Numbered from the stretch's first letter, positions 1 to 7,870 are shown. The stretch is 26,178 bases of DNA from CAYSPU01 sp964432995 (GCA_964432995.1 CAYSPU010000053.1:1-26178); one strand, 5' to 3'. Notes: generated by a model not told the origin, from the letters alone. Program-made: numbers and translations.

Positions 1-746
1 ATGCCGGTGGGGTCGTTGTCCTCCCACCCGCGGCGGCTGTGGTAGGACCACCAGTCGATTTCCTTGGGGTGGCGCTTTTCGAAGGCGGCGTGGGTGTCGG
101 CAAAGACGAGGTTCAAGCCGCCGTGGTGCGGGGAATCCGCCGGCGTCCAGTAGGGCATTTCCCAGAGCAAGACCGCCGAGGTGGGATTCACCACGTCGCT
201 GGTTCTGCGTCCGCTGACTGGTCGCTCGGTCTCGTAGGTGCCGTTGTCCTTCTTCAGGTAGATGTGGTTCCACACGTAAGTGATGTAGTCGTTGTCGCGT
301 AGCATGTCCTTGTACTGGGCCACGGCGCGATCCTTGCCGCGGATGCCGGCCGGACAGACGTACGTTCCAGAGGCAGGCGGTGTGGCTTTGGCGGTGTTGG
401 TGGTGAGGCTGTTGGTACCGGTGTTCTTGCCGATCATGGGCTCCAGCAGCGCCGGCAAATACTCCGTCCCCAATCGGTGATCGTCGCCCCAGGCTTTCCC
501 CCAGCTTCGGCAGTAGGGGAAGCGCTCCCCCCAATCGGTGGCGTACATGGTGATGCCCAGGCCGATTTGCTTGAGGTTGTTCAGGCAGTAGGACTCTTGC
601 GCCTTGGCTTTGGCTTTGGCCAACGCTGGCAACAAGAGCCCCGCCAGGATCGCGATGATGGCGATGACGACCAACAACTCGATCAGCGTGAACGCGTCAC
701 CACCATGGCGTCCGCCCGGAGCGCGTGTCACAGAAAGCCGCCTCAT
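1..746 (-). CDS. Prepilin-like protein with N-terminal cleavage/methylation motif, C-terminus cut by window edge
   Basis: The reading frame starts at ATG 746 (MRRLSVTRAPGG) and runs off the left edge after 248 codons. Residues 19-35 carry the type IV pilin/pseudopilin signature FTLIELLVVIAIIAIL: prepilin peptidase would cut before F19, and E23 is the conserved +5 glutamate. A hydrophobic helix follows, then the typical AKAKAKAQESYCLNNLKQIG stretch. Near the edge, HHGGLNLVFADTHAAF matches the H-x9-DG motif of the large Verrucomicrobia/Planctomycetes pseudopilin family, with T in place of G. Such proteins are membrane-inserted, cell-surface or periplasmic, and their exact roles are mostly unknown. 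The start is not supported by a strong Shine-Dalgarno, but it leaves a short basic leader as expected. The family call is firm; the function is not. Confidence 0.88.
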   Translation of the reverse strand, partial: MRRLSVTRAPGGRHGGDAFTLIELLVVIAIIAILAGLLLPALAKAKAKAQESYCLNNLKQIGLGITMYATDWGERFPYCRSWGKAWGDDHRLGTEYLPALLEPMIGKNTGTNSLTTNTAKATPPASGTYVCPAGIRGKDRAVAQYKDMLRDNDYITYVWNHIYLKKDNGTYETERPVSGRRTSDVVNPTSAVLLWEMPYWTPADSPHHGGLNLVFADTHAAFEKRHPKEIDWWSYHSRRGWEDNDPTG

Positions 747-1385
747 CCAGGGGAAGGGCGCACCTTGGAGCCATGAACCTGTGGAAGGTAGGGCGCGACT
801 CCGAGAAGGACCCGCGAGCAAGTCTCCGCATCGCGCCGAAAACGAGTGGTTCATGCGCCTACTCTTCCGGCGCCCTCGGAGAGGTCGCCCTACCTGACGG
901 TTCATGAAGAGGGCGAACCTGACAGCAACGGTCGACATGAGCGTCGGGAGATTCAGTGGGAATAGCCCAGCGAGACGGCGCCTCAGACCATGGCTCTTCA
1001 CCTTGACTCGGACATCTGACGGCCATTCGGTTCCGCCGCCGCCGCCGCCTTGTCTATGGAGTCCTTGAATCCTGAAACGCCGAATCCAGAACTTGATCTG
1101 TCAACAACGTGTTTTGAACTTCAAGGACTCTAGCGGTCAGGTCACCCCGCGTCAAAGCTGGATCCGAAAGCAGGTTGACAGGAGAGCGAGCGACAAGGAT
1201 TCATACGTGCGCTTGCAGACGAACAGGAGCGCGCCGAAAGATCGAGCGCCGGCCCCGAGCGAGCTTCCGGCCATCAACGGAGGCCCACGGGGATCGGCTG
1301 CGGCCCGATCGTGTCGGGTGTGTGGCCGGTGGGGTGATGCAACCGGGAGCCTGGACGAGGTGCTCCGCAACCGCGCCCTCGGCCT
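747..1385. other. Intergenic region between divergent genes
   Basis: This stretch separates the prepilin gene (-) from the MFS gene (+). It contains one complete copy of the GGTAGGGCG inverted-repeat element (787-894) and a short GCC triplet run near 1033-1050. The remaining open frames have no recognisable domain and overlap the MFS gene antisense or out of frame. I see no other gene; it presumably holds two divergent promoters, but none stands out by sequence. Confidence 0.6.
787..894. repeat. GGTAGGGCG-type inverted-repeat element, full copy
   Basis: The left end reads GGTAGGGCGCGACTCCGAG. The right end, read on the minus strand, is GGTAGGGCGACCTCTCCGAG followed by GGCGCC. These form imperfect terminal inverted repeats about 108 bp apart. 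The same right-end sequence recurs at 10933-10958 (same orientation) and 11505-11530 (opposite), so this is an interspersed REP/MITE-like family. It carries no open frame of its own. Confidence 0.7.
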
Positions 1386-2561
1386 GTGAAGCATCGACGC
1401 ACAGCGTTGATTCTCGCTGGTTTGGCCGCCCTGGGGCCGTTCTCGATCGACACCTACTTCCCCTCTTTCCCGGCGATGGCGGCGCATTTCGGGGTGAGCG
1501 AAATGCAGGTGCAGTCCACGCTCAGCTTCTATCTGGCTGCCTTGGCGGGCATGAACCTGTTCCATGGCGCGCTGTCGGACTCCTGGGGCCGGCGGCGGGT
1601 GATCCTGGTGTCGTTGGGAGTATACACGCTGAGCGCCCTGGCCTGTGTGGTGGCGCCGGACTTCCATTGGCTCCTGGCTCTCCGCGTGATTCAAGGGCTG
1701 GCCGGCGGCGCGGGCATGATCGTGAGTCGGGCCTTGATCCGCGACCTGTTCGTCGGCGCCCAAGCGCAGAAGTTCATGGCGGAAGTCACGATGGTGAGCG
1801 GCCTCGGACCGGCGATTGCCCCCGTGATGGGTGGCTGGCTGCACGTCTGGTTCGGATGGCGCGGGCCGTTCGTCTTCCTCGGCTTGCTGGGGGCCATGCT
1901 GTGGTGCGCGTGCCGATTTGGACTGCCCGAGAGCTTGCCCCCGCATCTGCGGCAGCCATTCCATCCCGGCCGGCTCTTCCGCTCGTACGTGGGCGCGATG
2001 ACCAGTCCGGCGTTTCTCTTCTCCTGCCTGGCGCTGGGCTTCGGCGGGGGCGGGTTCCTCCTCTATGTGGCGACCGCGCCGGACGTCGCGATGAACATCC
2101 TGGGCTTGTCCGGCACCCAGTTCGGGTGGTTGTTCCTGCCGATCGTGTTTGGGCTGATTCTGGGGTCGGCCGCGGCGGGTCGGCTCGCCGGGGCTTTTCC
2201 CCCAAACCGCTTCGTCGCGTTTGGCTTCGCTTTCATGGGACTCGGTGCCGCTCTCAATCTCGCGGTCTACCTTTGGTTCACACCGCGGGTGCCCTGGGCG
2301 GTTCTGCCGCTGGGCGTCTACACGTTCGGCTTCGCACTGGCCGCACCCGCGATCACGATTCAGGGACTGGACCTCTTCCCGGATCGCAAGGGGCTGGCTT
2401 CCTCGCTGCAGGGCTTCGCGCACACATTGATCTTCGCGCTGATTGCGGGCTTGGTCGCACCGCTGGTTTACCGTTCGGGACTCAAACACGCCGCGGGATT
2501 GGCGGTGTTCATGTTCCTGAGTTGGTTGGCGCACCGGGGATACCGATCGCGCGCGGCTTGA
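1386..2561 (+). CDS. Bcr/CflA-family MFS efflux transporter
   Basis: A 391-residue, very hydrophobic protein starting at GTG 1386; no ATG is available in frame before the first helix. TM1 contains SIDTYFPSFPAM (residues 20-31), corresponding to the D-x-Y-x-P-x-x-P signature of the Bcr/CflA drug-resistance subfamily. MFS motif A lies at residues 60-70 (GALSDSWGRRR) between TM2 and TM3, and the TM4 motif R-x-x-Q-G is at R99-G103, followed by a glycine-rich helix. Length matches the family (about 390-410, 12 TM). Members export drugs or small metabolites across the inner membrane by proton antiport; the substrate here cannot be read from sequence. It stands alone: the upstream gene is divergent and the downstream gene lies beyond a repeat and an assembly gap. 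Confidence 0.9.
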   Translation: MKHRRTALILAGLAALGPFSIDTYFPSFPAMAAHFGVSEMQVQSTLSFYLAALAGMNLFHGALSDSWGRRRVILVSLGVYTLSALACVVAPDFHWLLALRVIQGLAGGAGMIVSRALIRDLFVGAQAQKFMAEVTMVSGLGPAIAPVMGGWLHVWFGWRGPFVFLGLLGAMLWCACRFGLPESLPPHLRQPFHPGRLFRSYVGAMTSPAFLFSCLALGFGGGGFLLYVATAPDVAMNILGLSGTQFGWLFLPIVFGLILGSAAAGRLAGAFPPNRFVAFGFAFMGLGAALNLAVYLWFTPRVPWAVLPLGVYTFGFALAAPAITIQGLDLFPDRKGLASSLQGFAHTLIFALIAGLVAPLVYRSGLKHAAGLAVFMFLSWLAHRGYRSRAA

Positions 2562-2570
2562 GCTGGGGCG

Positions 2571-2815
2571 AACAAAGACGCGAAGGGGAGGGGATTGTTG
2601 TTGTCCGTCGCGGGAACCAGGCAGGGCGCNNNNNNNNNNNNNNNNNNNNNNNNNNNNNNNNNNNNNNNNNNNNNNNNNNNNNNNNNNNNNNNNNNNNNNN
2701 NNNNNNNNNNNNNNNNNNNNNNNNNNNNNAAGACGCGAAGGGGAGGGGATTGTTGTTGTCCGTCGCGGGAACCAGGCAGGGCGCCCAGCGTCGGCCCTTT
2801 ACGTCTTTGTTGTTC
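2571..2815. repeat. TIR element, left copy (interrupted by 100-N gap)
   Basis: The element begins AACAAAGACGCGAAGG and ends CTTTACGTCTTTGTTGTT, which are imperfect inverted repeats of each other. The interior (GGGGATTGTTGTTGTCCGTC, then a GGGAACCAGGCAGGGCG segment) is shared with the copy at 3381-3485. The 55 bases before the N run (2575-2629) are identical to the 55 bases after it (2730-2784). Without the gap and the duplicated 55-mer the element would be about 90 bp, close to the downstream copy. It is MITE-like and has no coding capacity. Confidence 0.75.
2630..2729. other. Assembly gap (100 N)
   Basis: A run of exactly 100 undetermined bases, the conventional placeholder for a gap of unknown size. 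It is bordered on both sides by the same 55-nt sequence, which suggests that two contig ends overlap here. Confidence 0.97.
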
Positions 2816-2963
2816 AACCGTTCAGGCCCGATGAGAAAACAGTTGACCCCCAACCAGAGTGCCCGAGGATGTCTTCCAAGGAGGGAGCATGGGCGTGGCG
2901 GATCATGCTGCCCTGCTTTCCATCAAACCAAGGGGCTGAACGACACACACAGAGGAGACAGCT

Positions 2964-3380
2964 ATGCAAAGGAAAATCGTTGTTCCCAAAGACGTTGAAC
3001 TTCTGGCAACGGCGGCGGTGGACGCCGCCTTTCAGGTCCATTCCGAGTTGGGGCCTGGCTTGCTCGAAGCCGCCTACGAGGAATGCCTGGCTCACGAACT
3101 GCGACTCCGCGAGATCCGCCACCAGCGGCAGTTGCCCGTTCCCGTGCACTACAAGGGCATCCGGGTCGAGGTCGGTTTCCGGGCGGATGTTGTGCTCGAT
3201 CAAAAGCTCATCCTCGAATTGAAGACCGTAGAGCAGGTGGCCCCCATCCACCGGGCGCAGATCATTACCTACCTCCAGTTGATGGACCTGCCCCTGGGTC
3301 TCCTGATCAACTTCAACAGCGTCTTGATTCGAGACGGTATCGAACGCGTGCTGAACCTCCGCTGGTCTGCGGCGGGATAA
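2964..3380 (+). CDS. GxxExxY protein, PD-(D/E)XK nuclease fold
   Basis: A 138-residue protein starting at ATG 2964, preceded by AGAGGAGAC. Residues 32-38 (GLLEAAY) give the family signature G-x-x-E-x-x-Y. The core resembles a PD-(D/E)XK nuclease: D75 in FRADVVLD, then E85-L-K87 in LILELKTVE, followed by HRAQIITYLQL and a closing LLINF strand. These are the residues expected at a metal-dependent nuclease site. Length is typical for the family (about 120-140). The family is widespread in Verrucomicrobia and Planctomycetes, often in several copies, and its function is not established. The gene is bracketed by two direct copies of a short TIR element, and the right copy starts immediately after the TAA stop. 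A role in DNA transactions is only inference. Confidence 0.9.
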   Translation: MQRKIVVPKDVELLATAAVDAAFQVHSELGPGLLEAAYEECLAHELRLREIRHQRQLPVPVHYKGIRVEVGFRADVVLDQKLILELKTVEQVAPIHRAQIITYLQLMDLPLGLLINFNSVLIRDGIERVLNLRWSAAG

Positions 3381-3485
3381 CAACAAAGAAACAAAGACGC
3401 GAAGGGGAGGGGATTGTTGTTGTCCGTCCCGGGAACCAGGCAGGGCGTCAGCGGTCGGCCTCTTTGCGTCTTTGCGTCTTCGTTG
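3381..3485. repeat. TIR element, right copy, abutting the GxxExxY stop codon
   Basis: The left end is CAACAAAGAAACAAAGACGC and then GAAGG. The right end, read on the minus strand, is CAACGAAGACGCAAAGACGC and then AAAG: about 20 of 24 positions agree, so these are terminal inverted repeats. The interior matches the left copy at 2571-2815 with few differences. The whole unit is about 105 bp, noncoding and in the same orientation as the left copy. Confidence 0.8.
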
Positions 3486-3578
3486 TTCCACCCCTCTGAA
3501 ATGTTTCGGTGACCGGTCGTGGGGGGAGAACAACAAAGCTCAGAGGACAGAGGACGGAGGGCGGAGGGCGGTTCGTAC

Positions 3579-3610
3579 AAAAAGGGAGGCCGGGCATGAG
3601 CCCGGCCTCC
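3579..3610 (-). terminator. Intrinsic terminator of the PA14/PA-domain protein gene
   Basis: On the minus strand, 21 bases after the stop codon, lies a perfect 11-bp stem (GGAGGCCGGGC paired with GCCCGGCCTCC, 3585-3595 and 3600-3610) with a 4-base loop. It is followed by C and then TTTTT (3579-3583). This is a textbook rho-independent terminator for the gene ending at 3631. Confidence 0.9.
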
Positions 3611-3630
3611 TTGAGGAATGCAATAGACCG

Positions 3631-6600
3631 CTATTCGCTGGCGGCCCGATAGAACTTGGCCGGATCGGTGCCCGGCGTCACGGTGAACGGACTGGTCGCA
3701 CCGGGAACGATGTCGTACGTCCCGTTGACCGAGGTCGCGGCGCGCAGCACGCCGGTGAACGTCAGGACCGGCAGACCTTCCGCGTTCTTCGCCGCGGCGA
3801 TCGTCGGCGTCGGCGTCGGATCCACCGTGCGGGCGCGGTAGGTCTTCAGCGCGTTCGGCAGGGCCGTGTCGTTGAGCAGGATCTTCTCGCCCGACGCGGT
3901 GATGCTGAACCACTCGCAGTTGGCCCCGCCGCCGCCTTCGAACCAGACGCAGCGGAACGGATAGACGCCCGCCTTGGGCACGATGAAGTAGAAGACGATG
4001 TCTGACGCGCCCTTGCCGTAGTCGGCGATGCCGACGGCTGGCGTGGTGTCGGGTGCGATCGTGGCCGTCAGTTGGCCACCGGCGATCGCGGTCTTGATCT
4101 TGTCGCCATCCGGCATGGTGATCATGACGGCGGGGATATCCTGGTAACCCACATCACCGACAGCCATTTCGATCGGCCAGACACCTTCGGCGTGACCGAC
4201 GGGCCGGCTGTTCACCACGACGCAGGCAACCGCGCCCGAATCCTTCGCGAACTTGATCTTCGTGGAGAAGTTGCAGGTGCCGCGATCCACGAAGGCGATG
4301 GCGCCGACCAGGTCGGCGGCGTTGACGGGCGCGGTGCAGCCGTCGGCCGGATCCATATACACGAGCTTGCCGGTCACGGCGGACGTCAGCGGCTTGGCAG
4401 TCGCCGCCGGTGCCACCACGGTGGCATAACTCCCCGCTGCGGATTCGGCGCCTTCCACCACCAGCGAGGAGTTCCAGGTCGGCGCCTTGTCGGTCGTCGT
4501 CACCTTGAACCCGTCGTCGCTGTTCACGCACATGGCATAGAGCCCGGTGGTCGGGAAGTCGATGTAGGTGATGATTTCCGCAGAGATGTTGTCGGTGTTG
4601 TAGCTGGCGTTGCCGGTTCCCGGGATGCCCGGGATCCAGACTTCGTCGGTCTGGAAGCTGCCAGCCGCGGTGCCATCATACCAGTTGATAACGTCCTGCA
4701 CAAACACGCCACCGGTGGCGGCGGTGAGATCGGCCACGTTCGGACCGTAGAGACCGGCCAACGTCTGTTCCGCGCGGTAGACGTAGTTGAGGGTGGCCGT
4801 GGTGCCGAGCTGGTCTGCCTGCACGACGCGGGCGGTCAGACCGGGCTTGGTGGCGTCGCCGGTTCCCGGGGCGGTCCAGACCGCTTCAGGGAGGACCGTG
4901 TAGGGAGTGACGACGAACTGCCATTCCGTGGTATAGGCCTTGGCGGCCGTGTCACTGAACTCGATGGAGACCAGGGTGGTGCTTCCCGACGGGAACATAT
5001 CGGTCGCCGTGCGGGTGACCGTGGTCTTCGATCCGACGGTCGTTGCGCTGGCGGCGGTCTCGGTGCCGTTGATCTTCATCTTCACGGTGCTGGAGTCGAC
5101 GGTAACCGAGCCATGGCTGATCTCGGCCATGACGGCGGTAATCGGGGACACGCCCGTCGCGCCGCGCAGCGGCGTGAGGTTGGAGACAAACGGACCGGCG
5201 GCCGCGCTCGTCGTGTAAGCCTTGATGGCGTCGGCCGAAGCATAGTTGACCAGGGTCTTGACGCCGTCCTTGACGGTGAAGAACTCCAGGTTGAAGCCGT
5301 TGTCCGGGAGATTACCATCGCCGTTCTCCCAGATGAGGCGGATCGGGTAGATGCCGGGCTCGGTGACCAGGACCGAGAAGAGCACGTCCGACGCTCCTTT
5401 GCCACCGTCGTAGTAGCCGAGAATGGTGCCGAGCAAGTCGCCCGGGGCGCGGCCCGCGGTGACGCGGAAGCCGTCGTCGCTGTTCACGCCGAACTGATAG
5501 AGATCCGCAGCCGGGAACTCGAGGTAGGTCATCACCTCGAGCGCGGAGTTGCCGGTGTTCCCGGTGGTGCCGGGGAATCCGGGGAAGATGTCTTCCGCGA
5601 AGCCGCCTGCGTCCGTGAAGCTCCCCGCATCGCCGGTGGCGTCGCCATTGTAGTTGAGGACGCCGGTTTGGGTGAAGATCCCGCCGGTGGCGCCGGTGAG
5701 GTCGGCGATATTGGCGCCGTGCAGACCGAGCAACTGTTCTTCGGTCCACATGAGGGTGTTCGGCTGAGCGGCTTCGGTCTGGTAAGGACGCAGCAGGAAG
5801 CCCGCGCCGGTTGCGGCCGGGACTTTGTAGGCGGTCGGGATCGTGGCGTAGGGAGCGACTGTGGCCGTGCGGGAGCCCGAGATGGCGACAGCACGCGTAT
5901 CCTGGCAGGCGATGGCGACGTTCAACTCCTGGCCCGCCGTGAGGTAGGTCGGGGAGACCCAGCGAACAGTGGTGATCGCCCCATCCTTGGTAACCGTCAG
6001 CGGTGTGGCGGCGGCGCCGTCCACGGTCATGGTGACGGTGGCGGTGTCTACGACGCTCTGGCCCGAATCTTCAATCTTGGCAGTCACGCTCACGGCGTCG
6101 GCGCTGGCGACGTTGAAGATGGCTTTGTCCGCGGCAATCGTAGTCAGGACAATCTCATCGATGTGCTGGTTCTGGTAGGCGTCACCGGTGCGTCCGCCAA
6201 AGACCAACCGGCCGGCGCTCGGCGCGAAGTCCACCTCGATGTTGTCGACGATCAGGCTGCCCTTCCACCAGATGGACAGGTGCTTGTCCTCGGTCAACTG
6301 GACCTTGAACGGCTGCCAGCACATGGTGCTGAAGTCCATCGAATCGGCCGTCCGCGGGCCGGTTTGCAGTGACGTAGCGTCGGCGCACTCCCCGTTCGGG
6401 GTGGACAGTGGCACCTGGGCCACGACCTTGTTGTCGACGCGCACGCTGATGCCGATGACGTCGTTGATGCCGGGGTTGAGGTCTGCCGGCCAGAGGGCGC
6501 TGTTGCTGTTCCAGGCGTCAAACCCGATCGCCAGACCAGTGATGGTGCCTTCCTCAGCCAGGCCGGCCATGGAACCGCCGGTGGAACCGGGTTCGCTCAC

Positions 6601-7035
6601 TGTGCCAGACCAACCGCCGCTCTGATAGTTGCCGAACGAGTCCAGCGTGAACGTCGGGTCGCTCGCCCGGGCGTAGTTGATGCTGAAACCGTCGGCCGGG
6701 CTTTCGGTGCCGTTACCAATCCGGAGCTGGCACTCGAAGGTAAAGGCCGAGATGATCGCGCCGTTGTCCATGTCGGGGAAGATGATCTTCGCCCAACCGC
6801 CGGGGTAAGGGCCTGTCACCGAGAGGAATCCGTCTTCAATTCCTTCGTATCCCTCCTGAGTCCACCATTCGCCACCCCCGTTGCCGCCGGCGGAGCCGAG
6901 CAACGTCAGCGGGTTGGCTCCGGTTGTCGGATCGGTCTTGAAGTCCCAGGTCGCCGTTCCGGCCAGACCCGAAACGGCACCCAACGCAACAGATGCGAAT
7001 AGTCCAAGTGCGAGTTTCTTTATCATAGTCCGCAT
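3631..7035 (-). CDS. Large secreted protein: lectin-like, Ig-like and two PA14-like domains, one with an inserted PA domain
   Basis: I take ATG 7035 (MRTMIKKLALGLFASVALG) as start because it gives a standard signal peptide; the frame is open 30 codons further upstream. The protein is 1134 aa. Residues about 25-295 form an L-type/LamG-like beta sandwich (it contains DGFSINYARASDP and IGFDAWNSNS). An Ig-like segment follows to about 400. The first PA14-like domain, about 405-600, carries the hallmark NSDDGFRV near residue 518. Another Ig-like segment reaches about 720. A second PA14-like domain, about 735-1050, has NSDDGFKV near 840, but its two halves are separated by a protease-associated (PA) domain (about 905-985: AIAFVDRGTCNFSTKIKFA, VACVVVNSRP, IPAVMITM). 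The tail ends in FYRAASE, a C-terminal style common in secreted Verrucomicrobia proteins. It is probably extracellular or surface-bound and binds carbohydrate or protein; no catalytic residues are seen. It is transcribed alone and has its own terminator. Confidence 0.85.
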   Translation of the reverse strand: MRTMIKKLALGLFASVALGAVSGLAGTATWDFKTDPTTGANPLTLLGSAGGNGGGEWWTQEGYEGIEDGFLSVTGPYPGGWAKIIFPDMDNGAIISAFTFECQLRIGNGTESPADGFSINYARASDPTFTLDSFGNYQSGGWSGTVSEPGSTGGSMAGLAEEGTITGLAIGFDAWNSNSALWPADLNPGINDVIGISVRVDNKVVAQVPLSTPNGECADATSLQTGPRTADSMDFSTMCWQPFKVQLTEDKHLSIWWKGSLIVDNIEVDFAPSAGRLVFGGRTGDAYQNQHIDEIVLTTIAADKAIFNVASADAVSVTAKIEDSGQSVVDTATVTMTVDGAAATPLTVTKDGAITTVRWVSPTYLTAGQELNVAIACQDTRAVAISGSRTATVAPYATIPTAYKVPAATGAGFLLRPYQTEAAQPNTLMWTEEQLLGLHGANIADLTGATGGIFTQTGVLNYNGDATGDAGSFTDAGGFAEDIFPGFPGTTGNTGNSALEVMTYLEFPAADLYQFGVNSDDGFRVTAGRAPGDLLGTILGYYDGGKGASDVLFSVLVTEPGIYPIRLIWENGDGNLPDNGFNLEFFTVKDGVKTLVNYASADAIKAYTTSAAAGPFVSNLTPLRGATGVSPITAVMAEISHGSVTVDSSTVKMKINGTETAASATTVGSKTTVTRTATDMFPSGSTTLVSIEFSDTAAKAYTTEWQFVVTPYTVLPEAVWTAPGTGDATKPGLTARVVQADQLGTTATLNYVYRAEQTLAGLYGPNVADLTAATGGVFVQDVINWYDGTAAGSFQTDEVWIPGIPGTGNASYNTDNISAEIITYIDFPTTGLYAMCVNSDDGFKVTTTDKAPTWNSSLVVEGAESAAGSYATVVAPAATAKPLTSAVTGKLVYMDPADGCTAPVNAADLVGAIAFVDRGTCNFSTKIKFAKDSGAVACVVVNSRPVGHAEGVWPIEMAVGDVGYQDIPAVMITMPDGDKIKTAIAGGQLTATIAPDTTPAVGIADYGKGASDIVFYFIVPKAGVYPFRCVWFEGGGGANCEWFSITASGEKILLNDTALPNALKTYRARTVDPTPTPTIAAAKNAEGLPVLTFTGVLRAATSVNGTYDIVPGATSPFTVTPGTDPAKFYRAASE

Positions 7036-7073
7036 TACGTGTTTCGGATGCCCCCGCGAGGCTCCTGCCGCAG

Positions 7074-7089
7074 GTCTATGAGCATAGAC
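7074..7089. promoter_or_regulatory. Perfect 7-2-7 palindrome upstream of the large secreted protein gene
   Basis: GTCTATG-AG-CATAGAC lies about 40 bases upstream of the chosen start codon (7035), in the region where a promoter or 5' leader would be. It could be a dimeric operator or a small hairpin in the leader. No regulator is identified. Confidence 0.35.
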
Positions 7090-7195
7090 AACCCCTGCGA
7101 CGGGACAACGCCCCACCGAGCTCATCTTGTATTAGGTGCCAATACTCCCCAGGAAATCGATCAGGTCAAGTGAAACTGGTCGGAAATCAACGGGC

Positions 7196-7677
7196 TGCGG
7201 CCGTCTCGGCCGCAGGGATGTCCAACGGCAGGAGGGCCTCTACGAACTCGGAGGCCTTGTCCGCATCGGGTCCTGCTGCTGAGCCCGAGGCCCGCGGTCT
7301 GGAGCGCGACCGGCCTGCCGAGCCGCAGCCTCGGCGGAGGCTGGTCCCTCGGTCGCAGCAGCGGCGAGCGGGCGGGAGGCGGTTGGAGGTTCGGGGGCGC
7401 GTCCGGCGGGTGGGGCTGCTGCCCGCCGGGACGTCGGGCGGTCCGACGGAGCGCGACCGGCTTGCCAAGCCGTAGCCTTGGCGGAGGCTGGTCCCTCGGT
7501 CGCAGCAGCGGCGAGCGGGCGGGTGGCAGTCGGAGGTTCGGAGGTGTGTTCGGCGTGTGGTGCTGCTGCCCGCCGGGACGTCGGGCGGTCCGGCGGCCGA
7601 GGACGGCCGCAGGGATGTCCAACGGCAGAGGGCCTCTACGAACTCGGAGGCCTGGTCCGCATCGGGTGCTGCTGCGC
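7196..7677. repeat. Two direct copies of an 80-bp GCCGCAGGGATGTCC unit
   Basis: Copies at about 7196-7283 and 7600-7677 share GGCCGCAGGGATGTCC, AACGGCAG, AGGGCCTCTACGAACTCGG and GTCCGCATCGGGT with only single-base differences and one small indel. The first copy also has the hairpin CTGCGGCCG-TCT-CGGCCGCAG at its left end; the same hairpin recurs near 7826-7850. Confidence 0.75.
7301..7594 (+). repeat. 147-bp repeat unit, two tandem copies (family A)
   Basis: Copy 1 starts at 7301 and copy 2 at 7448, both with GGAGCGCGACCGGC. Each continues through a GCC(G/A)AGCCG(C/T)AGCCT(C/T)GGC dyad, GGAGGCTGGTCCCTCGGTCG, CAGCAGCGGCGAGCGGGCGG and ends with GCCCGCCGGGACGTCGGGCG. The same unit occurs in reverse orientation at 10250-10435 and 11117-11263. 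It is an interspersed family without coding features. Confidence 0.8.
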
Positions 7678-7769
7678 CCGTGACGGATGCAGCCGTGCCA
7701 AGCTTGGGACCGCGGCTCGCCCCTGGCCGGCCGTAGTCCAGCGACGGCGGGACGCAGACGGTCGGAGCC

Positions 7770-7830
7770 ATGGGTGTGTGCGTTTTGCTGCGGGTCAAGA
7801 GGACCCGCGGTCCGACAGGGGGCTGCGGCC
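7770..7830 (-). repeat. GGACCGCGGGTC hairpin repeat (family B), copy 1
   Basis: Read on the minus strand, this copy has GGACCGCGGGTCCTCTTGAC then CCGCAGC, with GCGGGTC pairing with GACCCGC, and ends in CGCACACACCC. The same order of elements is found on the plus strand at 9468-9522 and, more diverged, at 9598-9655. Confidence 0.7.
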
Positions 7831-7870
7831 GTCTCGGCCGCAGCCCGGAAAACAGCATCAGACGCACTCC

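Larger units (their letters stand above)
2562..2963. other. Intergenic region with assembly gap
   Basis: It contains exactly 100 N (2630-2729) set inside a repeat element that is otherwise a single copy (2571-2815 including the Ns). From 2816 to 2963 there is only the leader of the GxxExxY gene, including a purine-rich GGAG about 7 bases before its ATG. No further gene is seen. Confidence 0.7.
7186..7870. other. Repeat-only stretch downstream of the fucosidase gene
   Basis: No protein-like frame is convincing here. The sequence is built almost entirely from copies of three repeat families: a CGGCCGCAGGGATGTCC unit, twice; a 147-bp unit, twice in tandem (7301-7594); and a GGACCGCGGGTC hairpin unit (7770-7830). 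The long open frames crossing this region on both strands are explained by high GC and repeat structure. Confidence 0.7.

Noticed and set aside
1033..1050. GCC triplet run as a possible microsatellite
   Set aside because: It is too short to matter and expected by chance in high-GC intergenic DNA.
1152..2534. 460-codon minus-strand frame across the MFS gene
   Set aside because: Its Gln/Arg/Glu-rich composition is typical of an antisense shadow, and the plus strand has a complete MFS transporter.
4072..6372. Long plus-strand open frame antisense to the large secreted protein gene
   Set aside because: It is Gly/Arg/His-rich without domains and mirrors a real gene with clear domain structure, signal peptide and terminator; long antisense frames are expected at this GC.
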